A stretch of 64,000 nucleotides of DNA from Pontederia crassipes. Taxonomy: Eukaryota; Streptophyta; Magnoliopsida; Commelinales; Pontederiaceae. The stretch is from contig CM060186.1 in NCBI GenBank assembly GCA_030549335.1, positions 25,287,189 through 25,351,188 of the forward strand, given 5' to 3'. This document shows positions 22,073-32,999 of the stretch, piece by piece. How positions within the stretch are numbered: the first letter of the stretch is position 1; each line of letters opens with the position of its first letter. Below the pieces are notes generated by a model that saw nothing but the letters and a program-made list of their open reading frames with translations, was not told the DNA's origin and did no database searches. The translations under genes were made by a program, and so were the position numbers.

Positions 22073-24259
22073 ATGTTCCCACTGAACGATCGTCGATGGA
22101 TGTACAATAGAAATAATTCCGACCGTAGAGGTTTGACACAAGAATTCATGAATGGCGTTGAATATTACACAAGTGTGGCTTCTCAATCTTTGCAATTTCA
22201 ACGAGAAGGAACAATTAGGTGTCCTTGTCTGACATGTTGTAGTACAAAGTTGCAATCGTTAGAGAGAGTTAAATTTCATTTGTATAGAAAGGGTTCAAAC
22301 CAAATTATTAGCATTGGAATGATTTAGGTGGAGCACCATCAACAAGCATGGCAAATCAAGAATTTAATCCTGTCGATCCTCATGAAGGATTTAGTTCACG
22401 ATACCAATAGTTAGTTTATGACGCTGCTGCAACTGAGTATGGTCACATAGGATTTGAACAGGATGAAGAGACACCAAATTCAGAAGCAACTGAGTTTTTT
22501 GAGTTGCTAAATGCATCGAGCCAACCATTGTGGTCTGGATGTGAAAGTCATTCCCAATTATCACTTACTATTACAATGTTGAATCTGAAAGCCAATCATA
22601 ATATTTCACATGCATGTTTCGATGCATTTATAGATATTTTAAAAGATGTCAAACCATCCGGGGCTCGCATTCCTGAAAATTATTATAGGACAAGAAGACT
22701 TGTTTCTAAACTTAGCTTAGGTTCAACCAAAATAGATTATTGTTGCAATGGTTGTATGTTATATTATGGTGATGACGTTAATCTTAGAGAATGCAAATTT
22801 TGTGGGGCCAAACGATATTGAGCAACTAATAAGACTCAAATAGCTCCAAAGAGAATACATTACTTGCCTCTTATTCCAAGACTTAAGGGTCTATTTGGAT
22901 TGAGGGTTATGGAGGGGTGGGATGGAATATGAGGGAATGAAATTAGTTACATCATGTTTGGTTACATTTTTTATTTAAGTTAAGAGGGGTGGGATGGAAT
23001 AACTAAGTCCTTTAAACACCACATTTTTCAATATTGGTGGAATGAGGAGGGATAGATTATTTTAGACCAAATTAACCTCGTTTCCTTTTTTATTATCAAA
23101 TTAAATTATTTCTCTTCTTACCAAATTAAACCACCTCTTTCTCTCTCTCCTCTTCTCTCTCTCATTCATTGATATATTATCTTTTTTTAATATGAATACA
23201 TATTTATTTATAATTTATTATTAAATAAAGCTTTTTAGTAAATATAAAATTTTATTCAAAATAAACATAAATATACTATTTAAAAAATAATTTAATATTA
23301 ATATAATATATTCAATCGGATCGGGACGTAAAACTCGGATTCGGTCCCAACCCGGCCGGGTGTCAAAGAAATGAGATCCGGTCCTGACCCAATTATCCAT
23401 CGGGTCAAAAGAAATTTGAAAAACCTGAGTCGGTGCGGGCGAGGGTGATCAGATCGTCCAGGTTCATACTCACCCCTAATTAACAATTATAAATACTTTA
23501 AATATATAATGAAGGATAAAAATGACTTTTATACAAATAAAACATTCATTATCCCACCACACATTTTATATAATTTATTATCCAAACATGGATTTTCTAA
23601 TGACACACCACGCCACCCCACTCCATCACTCACCACACCACACCACCCCATCCCATCCCTCCATTAGTTATTTGCCAAACAGACCCTAAAAGACTGTACT
23701 CATCCCTAGGATTAGCGTCACAAATGAAGTGACATGCACAACATAATACTTCTGAAGGTGTCTTGCTTCACCTATCGGATGGTGAAGCGTGGAAACATTT
23801 TGATCATATACATCTAGATTTTGCAAGTGATGAAAGAAACATAAGACTCGGATTATGCGTGGATGGTTTTACACTATACGGTCAGGTTTCAGTTCTTTAT
23901 TCATGTTGGCCGGTAATAGTTACACCATATAACTTGCCTCCTGGAATTTGTATGTCGGCACCTTATATGTTTTTGACATGCATCATTCCTGGTCCTCACA
24001 GTCCTAAGCAGAAGATAGACATATATTTACGGCTCCTGATTGACGAGTTAAAAGAATTGTGAATGGTGTCTTAGCTTATGACGTGTCGAGTAAACAAAAC
24101 TTTATTTTAAAGGCTACATTATTGTGGATAATTAATTATTTTCCTACCTATGGAACGTTATCGGGTCGGATGACTGCAAGAAAATTAGCATGTCCATATT
24201 GCATGGAACAATGCCAAATTGATGGCTCTGACCACCAAATTGACTGTCCAAGGTTTTGA
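22073..24259 (+). pseudogene. TNP2-type CACTA transposase, broken
   Basis: The N-terminal transposase-associated domain is readable at 22073-22327 (RRWMYN, RRGLTQEF, GTIRCPCLTCC, VKFHLYRKG). Next come the TNP2 blocks PLWSGCESHSQLS, LVSKLSLGSTKIDYCCNGC and MLYYGDD (22504-22821). After a MITE insertion follow EAWKHFDHIHLDFA, NIRLGLCVDGF, PPGICM, GPHSPKQKIDIYL (23763-24062) and DVSSKQNFILKATLLWII to LACPYCM (24059-24259). Damage includes a frameshift near 22320, in-frame stops near 22408 and 22819, the insertion, a 1-base deletion at about 24061 (LKEL then stop) and loss of everything after CPYCM. The family transposase is usually over 700 residues. It would bind and cut CACTA ends. Confidence 0.85.
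22887..23686. mobile_element. Tourist/Harbinger-like MITE, 800 bp, inside the TNP2 pseudogene
   Basis: The ends are GGGTCTATTTGG and, inverted, GGGTCTGTTTGG, with a longer imperfect match (GGAGGG(G/A)TGGGATGG) further in. It is flanked by TAA at 22884-22886 and 23687-23689, the 3-bp TWA duplication typical of PIF/Harbinger. Removing it joins the TNP2 motif PLIPRLK to its continuation. The middle (about 23320-23480) is a GC-richer block with CGGGTC words, possibly another nested repeat. No transposase. Confidence 0.75.
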
Positions 24260-24672
24260 TGGTCCTTCGGTAATCGTCGAAAATAATTTGCGACGCCCAA
24301 TTTTTGCGGATGTCATCCATTGAAAAAACCCATTTCTGATGATTTTTGTTTAATTACAGATGGTCGTAACCGTCGTAAATGAGATTTTTCTTGTATACAT
24401 ATGGGAGGGGCAGGAAAATTACCTTTCATGATCAGTAGATCTTTTCCAGATAGCCATCTCAGTTTGAAATCCAACAGGGAACATTTCAAAACAGATCAAT
24501 CTTACAATTGTTGCCCGCGACAAATGTTAACTTCAATTTAAATGCCATTATCTAGTCATGAGCCTACACCCCTCCCAACTTGAGTCTAAGTAAGAGCATC
24601 CAGCTGCTGGTGAAAACAAAAAACAAGCAAGTGCAGGCAAAAAAGACAACAAAAAAAAAAGAAGACAAGGAC

Positions 24673-24842
24673 AACCAAGAGTGATTGGCACAACTAGAGA
24701 GAGGGATTGTGTTCTGAGATCGCTGGGTGTCAGTTTTGATTCCAGATTGACCAGGGGTTCTCCTCTTACCGCTTTCCTCCCGAGCACTGGATTAGTCAGG
24801 TGCTAGTAGCGCCCTGAACACTAATGAATCTCGATCGAAAAA
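24673..24842 (+). mobile_element. tRNA-derived SINE with 11-bp TSD
   Basis: The 11-bp direct repeat AAGACAAGGAC flanks the element perfectly at 24662-24672 and 24843-24853. The head resembles a tRNA promoter, with a box A-like TGGCACAACTAGAG from 24686 and a box B-like GTTTTGATTCC at 24733-24743. The 3' end is GATCGAAAAAAA. Length is about 170 bp. RNA polymerase III transcription followed by LINE-mediated insertion is the known mode of such elements. It is not a functional tRNA gene. Confidence 0.8.
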
Positions 24843-25082
24843 AAGACAAGGACGGTATGTCACCAGACTGATCGAATTCTATCCACACCCATAGGAGGAA
24901 GCAACTATTTTCATGCAGTAGGACATGGCAAAAAACAAATAGTGCAAAAGAAAGAAGGAAGGTTACAAAAAGAAGAAATAAATGCTTTCTTAGGAGCAGT
25001 AAAGCTCTCATATGAATTGAGGCTGGATCCACAGGGAAGTCAGTATTATTGTCATTTTTGAGTTTTGTCAAGTTCTGATTTT

Positions 25083-26036
25083 CACTACAAGAAAAATCAA
25101 TTTTTGGATTTCCGTATCTGTCGCAAATTTCAAAAACCCATGGAAATGTCATTTCGTGATAGATTTTTTGATGGAAAGAAACCATTCAAAAACTTCTCGT
25201 CGCAAACTTTTTGATGGAAAACTTTGATCCATCGAAACTTTCGACGGTTCTAACCGTTGGTAGTTCCGACAGGAGATGTCCGTCGAAGGTTGGTAACTCC
25301 CGTTGAAACCTCCAACGGGAAGGCTCCCATCGGAACCTCCAACGGATAGTTCTACGACGGGTTCGTCCATCAGAAAATTCATTTAAGACATAAAAAAATA
25401 GGTCGGCCGATCGCCGGCAACCAAATTCGGAGTTGTGAGAGAGGGAGAGGAGTCAGGATTTTCCATCTGTCGGTAATTACAAAAGATGGGACCGTTGAAA
25501 TATTAATAATAAAATATTAAACATATGTTTGTATTATATTATATAATATTATTATTAATTTAGTTAATTACAAATGGTCTGATACCATCGAAATTATCGA
25601 CGGATTTTTCACCCGTCAGTAATTCCAAAGGACGGGACCATAAAAAATATTAATAATAAAATATTAAACATATGCTTATATTATATTATATCTAATTTTA
25701 TTACCGACGACCTGATTTGTCGAATTATCGACGGATTTTCTATCCGTTGATAATATCGAAGGACGAGGCCATAAAAATATTAATAATAAAGTATAAACGT
25801 ATGCTTATATTATATTATATGTAATTCTATTATTAAATTATTTACCTATGGTCCGGTCCGTCAGAATTACAAATGGATGGAAAATCTGTCGATAATTTCG
25901 AAGGCTATGATCATCGATAAACTACCACCGGTATTTCGGAAGGATTTTTCTTTCCATCACAAATGCCGTCAGAAATTGCAAAGGATGCTTATCTGTTGGA
26001 AATTTTTCGTCAAAAATTTTTTATGTTCTGGTAGTA
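25083..26036. mobile_element. Short CACTA derivative, 954 bp, 3-bp TSD
   Basis: The left end is CACTACAAGAAAAATCAA. The right end, inverted, is TACTACCAGAACATAAAA. Flanking TTT at 25080-25082 and 26037-26039 is the 3-bp TSD of the superfamily. Inside are repeated CGACGG / CCGTCG motifs and a tandem unit with ATTAATAATAAA.TATTAAACATATG near 25500, 25650 and 25780. No coding sequence. It is a deletion derivative mobilised in trans. Confidence 0.8.
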
Positions 26037-26676
26037 TTTGTGTTTTGGAGATTGATGATGATTAAATAGTGTAATGTCCAGGCAGTTTAAAAAAGTTGGA
26101 ATTTCTTCTAACATGGACGATTTTTTTGTCTTTTGTAGATGAGCAGCAAAAAAATGTGGAATAAAGGAGGAAATTGTCTTCTCCCCTTCCCTTTCCTCCC
26201 GCACGCCATAGCAGCCATGCGTATCAGTTGTCGCCACTTTTGTCATTCCGTTCCTTGCTATCCAACTGTCATTCTTCTATCGGAGACCATCACTGGAAAG
26301 AGGACGACATCACACACTTTGAGATGGATTAGGAGAAGTTTTGCGCACTGTAGATGACAGAGGAAATGTCAAACACGACGGAGGAAATGTCAAACACCGG
26401 TGAAGATGAAAATGCGGACCACCTTGATTCGGCTCCATTTCATGTTGATCCTTCCATTGGTAATTTGGGCATCATTAGCAGATTGTTTAAACTCATTTTG
26501 AGGGATTTAAGTGTACTTTATGCTCTCAATCATGTAGTGACCAAGAAGGGTTTTTCGATGACCAGTTGTGCGATTTTCAGCGAGTTTGATATGGATTTCG
26601 AACATTCCTACCATGATCACACTTGTGAGCCCACACGTGAAAGTTAATTAGATTTGTTCGAGTAGAAATTGATTGG

Positions 26677-27306
26677 TAACATTCCCGACCAGCGTGTGAT
26701 ATTGTCCGCCTATGCCTCAACCCTCACGGTTTTGCCAAAATGTGTCACACTTGAATAATGTCATATTTTCATATATACCCAGCATCTCTCCTGTGACTTG
26801 TACATATGAGACTAATCTAAGGTGTGCCTCATGGACCCTTCCCCCGTAGGGGGACTCAACATTCTCGTTGAGTGATCGCACTCCACCATGCACACAGGTC
26901 TACACGAAGTGGTTCTAATACCATATATAACATTCCCGATCAGTGTGTAATATTATTCGCTCTGGACCTCGGAACACCTGGTTTTCTGAAAATACGTCAC
27001 CTGGTATTAGAGTAGCTCAACAACTCACGTCTATACTCAGCATATGATATCACACTTTTAGTCGAAAATATTACATATGGTATCATAGCCACTTCGTGTC
27101 GATCTCTTAGCATGGTGGGGTGCGATAAGTCAATGAAGACGTTGAGCTCCTTAAGATGGGTACGATGCATGAGGCATGCATTCGATTAGTCCCACATGCA
27201 TAAGTCACGGGATATATGGTGATATATCCTTCACCAGGTTGTTTTGAGAAAATTGTGTGGACCGAGGCTAAGAGCAGACAATATCACACGCTGGTAAAAA
27301 ATATTA
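26677..27306. mobile_element. TIR element, 630 bp, inserted in the 5' LTR
   Basis: The ends are inverted repeats of about 33 bp containing CCAGCGTGTGATATTGTC on the left and its complement on the right. The 3' LTR lacks this insert, which gives an empty site for comparison. A degenerate internal copy of the left end begins at about 26931. No coding frame. It is a non-autonomous DNA transposon of unassigned superfamily. Confidence 0.65.
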
Positions 27307-29316
27307 CGCTTTAGGTTCATTGGATTTGAATTTCGGTCATTCTCTGATGACATTTCTAGTGGCTCATTCTCCGATCATGTTTGGTAAGAGAATGATAATG
27401 CATATTAATAGTGATTTTAGTTATGTGGGCTGATTTAAAGTTTATTTATTTTATTTTGATGAAGAAGGTGATCGATGGTTGTTTCGATGCTTCAACATGT
27501 GCGACTTTGAATTCTAAGAGTGAGTGTTACTACTACTGTTGTGAGAATGACCAAATTGCTAAAAATAAGTTTGATAATGCAATTAACTGTTTAATTAGAA
27601 TTTGTTTTTAAGTTTGGTTTATATTTCCTTTATAGAGAGGTTGTTAATCGGAGTATGATAGTTCGTTGTTTGTTGGAGATTCCATTAGAATGCATCACTT
27701 TCTCCTTGGTAAGTGTTCTAGCAAATCCTAAGAGTTGATTTATGATAAGCACACTAGTTGTTGTTAATAGTGAATTACAAATTTTATTTCTATAATGCTA
27801 ATTAATCAACTAATGGTTTAGTTGTTAAAATAGTTGAAAATGATTTATATGAACATAGGAGAAAAAAATAGTAGTTTTATCTTTTAAGTATCAAAATATT
27901 GTAGAATAACCTTACTTGAGATTCTAAGGGAAGATAATATGGTTGGTTCAGTAATAGTATTGTATAAGAATTTATAGTGGTGATTAAGACCTAAATCGAT
28001 GTAATGAATGTGATATGTTGTGTTTACCCTTGATTGGAGATTTGACCGAGGAGGTAGTTTGGGACTCGACGAATCTGAGGTCAAGGAACTTACCTCAAAT
28101 AATATGAATTACTTAGCTCTTCGAAGTGATGACATTGTTCCACTTGATGTGTGATGGATTCTCGTGTTAGTTTTCTTCGTGCATGATTATACATGTTTGT
28201 ATGCTCATATGTGCCATCATATGAACTATGATGTTATGTTATAAATTTTGAGAAATACCTTTGGATATGACAAAAGTTTTCCTTGTGCATATGAAGTAAA
28301 TATTTGGATTTTGGAAAGAAAGTGTTTTAATAGGATGACTTCAAATTCTTAACCTCCACTTTAAATTTGCATTCATGCATCATATGAATTACATGTAAAA
28401 ATCTGCATAAGGTAGAGTGTCTTCACCTCGGAGGATTGATCAACTTCGAGGAGAGTAGTTGTGATCCAATTTACTCTTATCTTGATATAGTGACACGAGG
28501 AGCATGTTCAACACTTTGTGTGGATATATTGACATGACGATATAATGACATGAGGGATGGAATGGGAAAAAGAAAAGAAATAAGCTTTGTGTCGATATAG
28601 TGACATGATGAGCATTTCAACATCGATCCTTTGACGATATAGTGACAAAAGTGACAAAATTAGAACAACGACGCTATCGTGATACAGCGAGACGAAGGGT
28701 GAGCGAAGAATCACTATATTGATGACTGATATGGATATCCATGTTTGATTATGCTTCCCCCGATTTTATGATATTTATGGTGTTGCCATGCATGTGCACT
28801 CGTATCATTCAATTTGTATGATAATATCAAAAGGGTCTTTTTTTGAATATTCCTTGAAAATAAAGATGTTGGTTCTCTGCATTGTTTTTAATAATTGAGG
28901 TGGTCGTTTGGCTCGTTGAATTTGTTGATGCTCACTCATCTTGTTTAATTGTTTTTAGGTAACGAATGAAAGTATGTTTCCTTGCCTAATAAGAAATGAA
29001 AAGAGGTTAGAGAATGAGCATGTGTGAGAGGCGTGATCATTAATTTAGTTACCTTTGCATTTCATTTGTTTTCCTATCTGAATTGTTAACTTAAGGAAAG
29101 TTTTTCTAATGCTTTTAGAATTTATAGATTATAGTTTGGAGGACGCTTGTCATATGAGATTTACGAGCATCCGACTCATAGTTTTGCTTGGAGAGTAAGT
29201 TTGTGATTCATTGTTTTGGGCTCAAGTCTTAGTGAATTGTTAGAGATGTTCTTATAACTGCCTCTAATAGGTAAAGTTCTAAAATTAAATTTCCTGAAAT
29301 GAAATATTGTATATGA

Positions 29317-31402
29317 AATGCATTGCATTTTACAACATATAATTAAGCTTGCATTTAGACTTATTTTGTGTAATTTGATCATAGAATGCATCTATTTTTT
29401 ATATTTATTTATTTAAATTCTTTGAAGTAGAAATTTACCTCTAGTTCATGTATTTTGTAGGAACTATCGATGAAAAATGGTAGGGATGGGAATGAAAGAA
29501 GAATCATGCAAAACATAGTCAAATCGGCTTCCAAAATAATATAAGTTCAAGTTTCACGATGCATGATATCGCTTCACGGCCATTACGAGATCATTTCATG
29601 GATTGGCACCTGATCTTACGACTCTCACAGAGCTGGATTACAAGAAATTCTGATTTCATGAGCCGTTAGATATTGGTCACGACCGTGACGACGAAGTTTC
29701 ACACATCAGCTACACCATTTCATGGACTGGGCAATCTCTACTCGACTGAAAAATCTTACGGGCCATGATACATTTACATGGCCGTTAAAGTTGATCTTTA
29801 TGGATCACGCGGTTTCACGTCTCCTCTAGCGAACTAGATAAAGAACAAGTTATAATGGGTTGTGAAGTTATGTAACAGAGCCTTACGAGTTGAAGTGTTT
29901 TAAAGACATATCTTACGGGCTGTTACAAAGCCTTCATGGATACCATAGAAAGGTTGAAGGAAATTTGTATCACTTAATGGGCCATAAAACAGGAATAAAC
30001 AAGTGTCACAAAACGTTTACGAATTCTGGAATTGAGTTTCATGGACTGTTATAAGTGCATTATGGGTCGTGAAATTATGTAAGTCACACGACTGAATAGA
30101 AAAAGCTCGAATCAAGACCATGACATTTTGGTCACTCCCAATGACAAATGGAGCGACTCTGATTTTGATTTCGATTGAGGCGTGATGACTATTTTAGGGA
30201 TGTGACGAATGTAGAGTTCGACATGGAAACATATTTTCGGAAGAATTACCAATCCGCAACGACTCCAACTCTTACCATATGACGTATGGATTAATTGGAA
30301 ATCAATTAGGCCAGAAATTTTGAAGTTTTACAAGGAAAAAATCTCAGAATCAATTGGACTCCGAATTTATCATATTTTACATGTAAAAAATTTTCGTTTC
30401 TTCTCAAATTGCATGGAAACTCGAGCCTCTATAACAAGGGATGTCTGACGGTCAGAAACAACTCATGCTAGGGCTTGTAACCGAGGTTTTCAAGCCAAGA
30501 GCGAAGGGGTACATCTGAAGAACAAAGGAAAAAACTTCTGTGCGGTACACTCGGGCGAGGATTACATAGTAGTTCATCGTCGTTTCTGAAGAGTACTCTT
30601 TGTTCTACATATTGTAGATGGATGATGCTTTAAGCTTTCATGTTCTATTTATCTATCTATATAATCTAGATTATTGGTTTTTCTTTTATCTTTCAATTTT
30701 AATTTCAAGAGTATTATTGTTGGAACAAATTCTGAATTTTTGTTAATTGAATAATAGTTAGTTTAGTCTTTATTATCATAATTGTTATGCTTATTGCTTT
30801 TCTTTAAATTCGAATGACTTTGGGTTGATTATTAACTATGTAGTGTACTCAATTTTTAGTTCATAATCTTCTATTAGAATTGATTATTAACTTTTTTATT
30901 GAAACAATTCATGTCACAATTTAATAGAACTGGAGGAAATATTAGATTATGTGGTTTGCTTAATTGACCTGAGTGGGCGATTAGATAGTTTAGGAATTAC
31001 AATACATAACTTCTTAGTTTCAATTTAATCGAGGGTAGATCCGATGGAGTACTTTCATGTTGTTATTGATATAAGATAGTTGATTTACCCGGTTAGGGAG
31101 ATCATATCTTCGGTGTTTCTAATCCATCTAAAGACCGGATTTGAATTTATTATTTGCAATCTATTTCACATTAGTTACAAATTGTTCTAACCATTATAGA
31201 TTCTTAAGGACCTATGCATCGTTAGTTTTAGATTTTTTTCTTTTTAAATTTTCATTTTTGCACATTTTTATCCAAAATCGTATGTCATCTCCTATTAGCC
31301 TCTGAAATTTGATAGACAAGTAAAATAGTTCTTCGTGGGATTGACTTTATTACTTAAGAGACTAGTGCATTTGTCAGCTATATTGTTATCAATTTTCACA
31401 CG
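29317..31402 (+). mobile_element. Solo LTR (2.1-kb GGCC-palindrome family), copy 1, inside the gypsy 5' LTR
   Basis: It is absent from the corresponding place in the 3' LTR (near 39320). It starts ATGCATTGCATTTTACAACA and ends in the block ACTAGTGCATTTGTCAGCTA then CACACG, as in the copies at 40084 and 42507. TATGA at 29312-29316 and 31403-31407 may be the TSD, but the terminal TG/CA has drifted and ends are uncertain by a few bases. Between 29570 and 30130 it carries many TTACGGGCCGT-like palindromic words. Confidence 0.65.
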
Positions 31403-31566
31403 TATGATGAATTTATGCATACGCCATGTTAAAATTTTGTAAAATTTCATAGTTAGTTTATTTTTTAATGTTAAGTTTTTATTGATATTTGAATTTAAAT
31501 TTAAATGAGTGATTTTAAGATATCACACCTTGTAGCGCCTAATGGGCAATTGAGCATTACAGGTTA

Positions 31567-31578
31567 TGGTATCAAAGC
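31567..31578 (+). other. Primer binding site of the gypsy element
   Basis: TGGTATCAAAGC lies 5 nt after the 5' LTR and matches the complement of initiator Met-tRNA 3' end with one mismatch. Confidence 0.65.
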
Positions 31579-32076
31579 TCTAGAATTTATATCCAATTCA
31601 AGGATTATGGATTGTGATAGGTAATTGCATGTTATGTTTGTGCATGCATCGTTGCATATAAATGTGCTATATGAAGTTGTATTATAAAAGTAATGTTATG
31701 TGAATATATGTTAACTAAAACATTAATGCCGACAAATGGTTAAGGAGGGTAAATTATTTATGTTATGCAAGAATAAAAATGTTAGTAAATAAATTCGATG
31801 GAATACCGATATAAATAAAATTATATGCAAAATGCATAACGGAACCATTATGCTTGGAAATATGATACATGGAAATAGTTCTTTAATGAGTTGCTCAAGT
31901 AATGTCTTTTTGTGATTAGATCTTTATGAAATGCACTAAGAAAATTTTGTGCCCATGACCTGACAGAGAGGTCATGTTGGAGTGGACAATTTAGGTGGAT
32001 TTGGCACTAGAGTTGATTCTCATGCGAGAGGAACTCATTATGAGGTCCGAGCCAAGCCACAATTACAACCTAGATG

Positions 32077-32557
32077 TGATGGGAAAATTCGAGAACAAGG
32101 AGAGAAGATTGCAGAGAGATTGCAGAAAAATAGAGGAGACACACGAATTTACCCAGGTTCACCCTTGAGATGAGGGCTACGTCCTGCAAAGAGGTTCCGC
32201 TATATCGTTTAGGTTTACAGCCACCACACAGATTACATCAGAAATTAGGCTATTAATAGCCTCTCCAAACCGGGTTTAAAATCCAAATAAACAGAGAAAA
32301 ACCTAATCCGAACCACACGGGCCGGCTAAACAAAAACCCTAAATCCGTCTAGGTTTCGGGGGCGCTGCCCCCGAACCCCCGCCCGCTCACCGGCGAGGTT
32401 CACACGAGCGGGACCGCCGTCGGGGGGGCCCGAACCCCCCCTTTCGTTCGTACGCCAGCAGCACTGCTAATTGGGTAATACTCAGATTCCTCTAAGCTCA
32501 CGTGGGCGAACCCGGTGTGAGAAACAAGGGGTCCTAAAGTATTCACAAACTCTAACA
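32077..32557 (-). repeat. Copia 3' LTR (minus-strand orientation)
   Basis: 481 bp, TG..CA ends. It contains a GC-rich stretch with GGGGGCGCTGCCCCCG at about 32350-32366, a strong local hairpin. Confidence 0.9.
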
Positions 32558-32571
32558 TTCTCCCACTTGGT

Positions 32572-32985
32572 GGATACTTCACACCAAAGAGAGCCTTGCC
32601 AGCAACATTCTTCTTCAATCCGATAGCAGTAGAGCACCACTCGAACTTTGCACTTGTAATTGCTTTAGTCAGAAAATCAGAACTATTCTCTGTTGTATCA
32701 ACCTTTTCAAGCTGAACCTCTTTTTTTTCACTTTTTCCCGAATGAAATGGTATTGGATGTCAATATGCTTTGTGCGTGAGTGAAATACAGGATTCTTAAC
32801 TAACTGAATAGCACATTGATTATCACATCTCACCTCTATGGCACCTTGCTCAAATCCGAGCTCCAAGCACAACCGCCGTAGCCATATGACCTCCTTTGCA
32901 GCATGAGTAAGAGCCATATATTCAGCTTCTGTAGAAGAAAGTGCTACCACGCTCTGTCTCTTACTCATCCAACTTAGTGCAGCCT
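32572..32985 (-). pseudogene. Copia RNase H and polyprotein C-terminus
   Basis: The frame at 32968-32669 reads SVVALSSTEAEYMAL, WLRRLCLELG, EVRCDNQCAIQL and HSRTKHIDI. The acidic residues of TEAEY, CDN and HID are the RNase H active-site set. A frameshift follows, and the tail NVAGKALFGVKYPPSGR is read in another frame down to the PPT. It would degrade RNA in the RNA:DNA hybrid during reverse transcription. It is separated from integrase directly by the RT deletion. Confidence 0.85.
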
Positions 32986-32999
32986 CAAATAATGTAAAA

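Larger units (their letters stand above)
18599..24398 (+). mobile_element. CACTA (En/Spm) transposon, decayed, about 5.8 kb
   Basis: The two ends share a perfect 16-bp inverted repeat, AGAAAAATCTCATTTA, at 18609-18624 and (inverted) 24376-24391. Both ends are degenerate forms of the CACTACAAGAAAAATC terminus. Inside, in order, are a subterminal palindromic array, a GC-rich island, TNP2-type transposase remnants and a short right subterminal region with more GACGG..CCGTC motifs. The 3-bp TSD could not be confirmed because the outermost bases have drifted. The transposase is broken by stops, frameshifts, a MITE and a C-terminal deletion, so the element cannot act on its own. Confidence 0.8.
26070..31561 (+). 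repeat. 5' LTR of the gypsy element, interrupted by two other elements
   Basis: It starts TGTAATGTCC and ends GCATTACA. Without the insertions at 26677-27306 and about 29317-31402 it is about 2.75 kb. From 26432 on it aligns along its whole length with 37111-39468. An open frame at 26354-26647 is part of the LTR and not a gene. Between 28440 and 28730 a degenerate repeat of GATATAGTGACATGA occurs. Confidence 0.75.

Noticed and set aside
24686..24743. Possible tRNA gene
   Set aside because: Box A- and B-like motifs are present but no cloverleaf can be formed; flanking TSD and A tail identify a SINE.
26354..26647. Plus-strand frame of 97 codons
   Set aside because: It lies inside the 5' LTR of the gypsy element and a degenerate copy is in the 3' LTR; not a host gene.
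30900..31400. Possible host gene 3' UTR
   Set aside because: The same sequence type is found at the ends of the solo LTRs at 40 and 42-45 kb, so it is LTR sequence.
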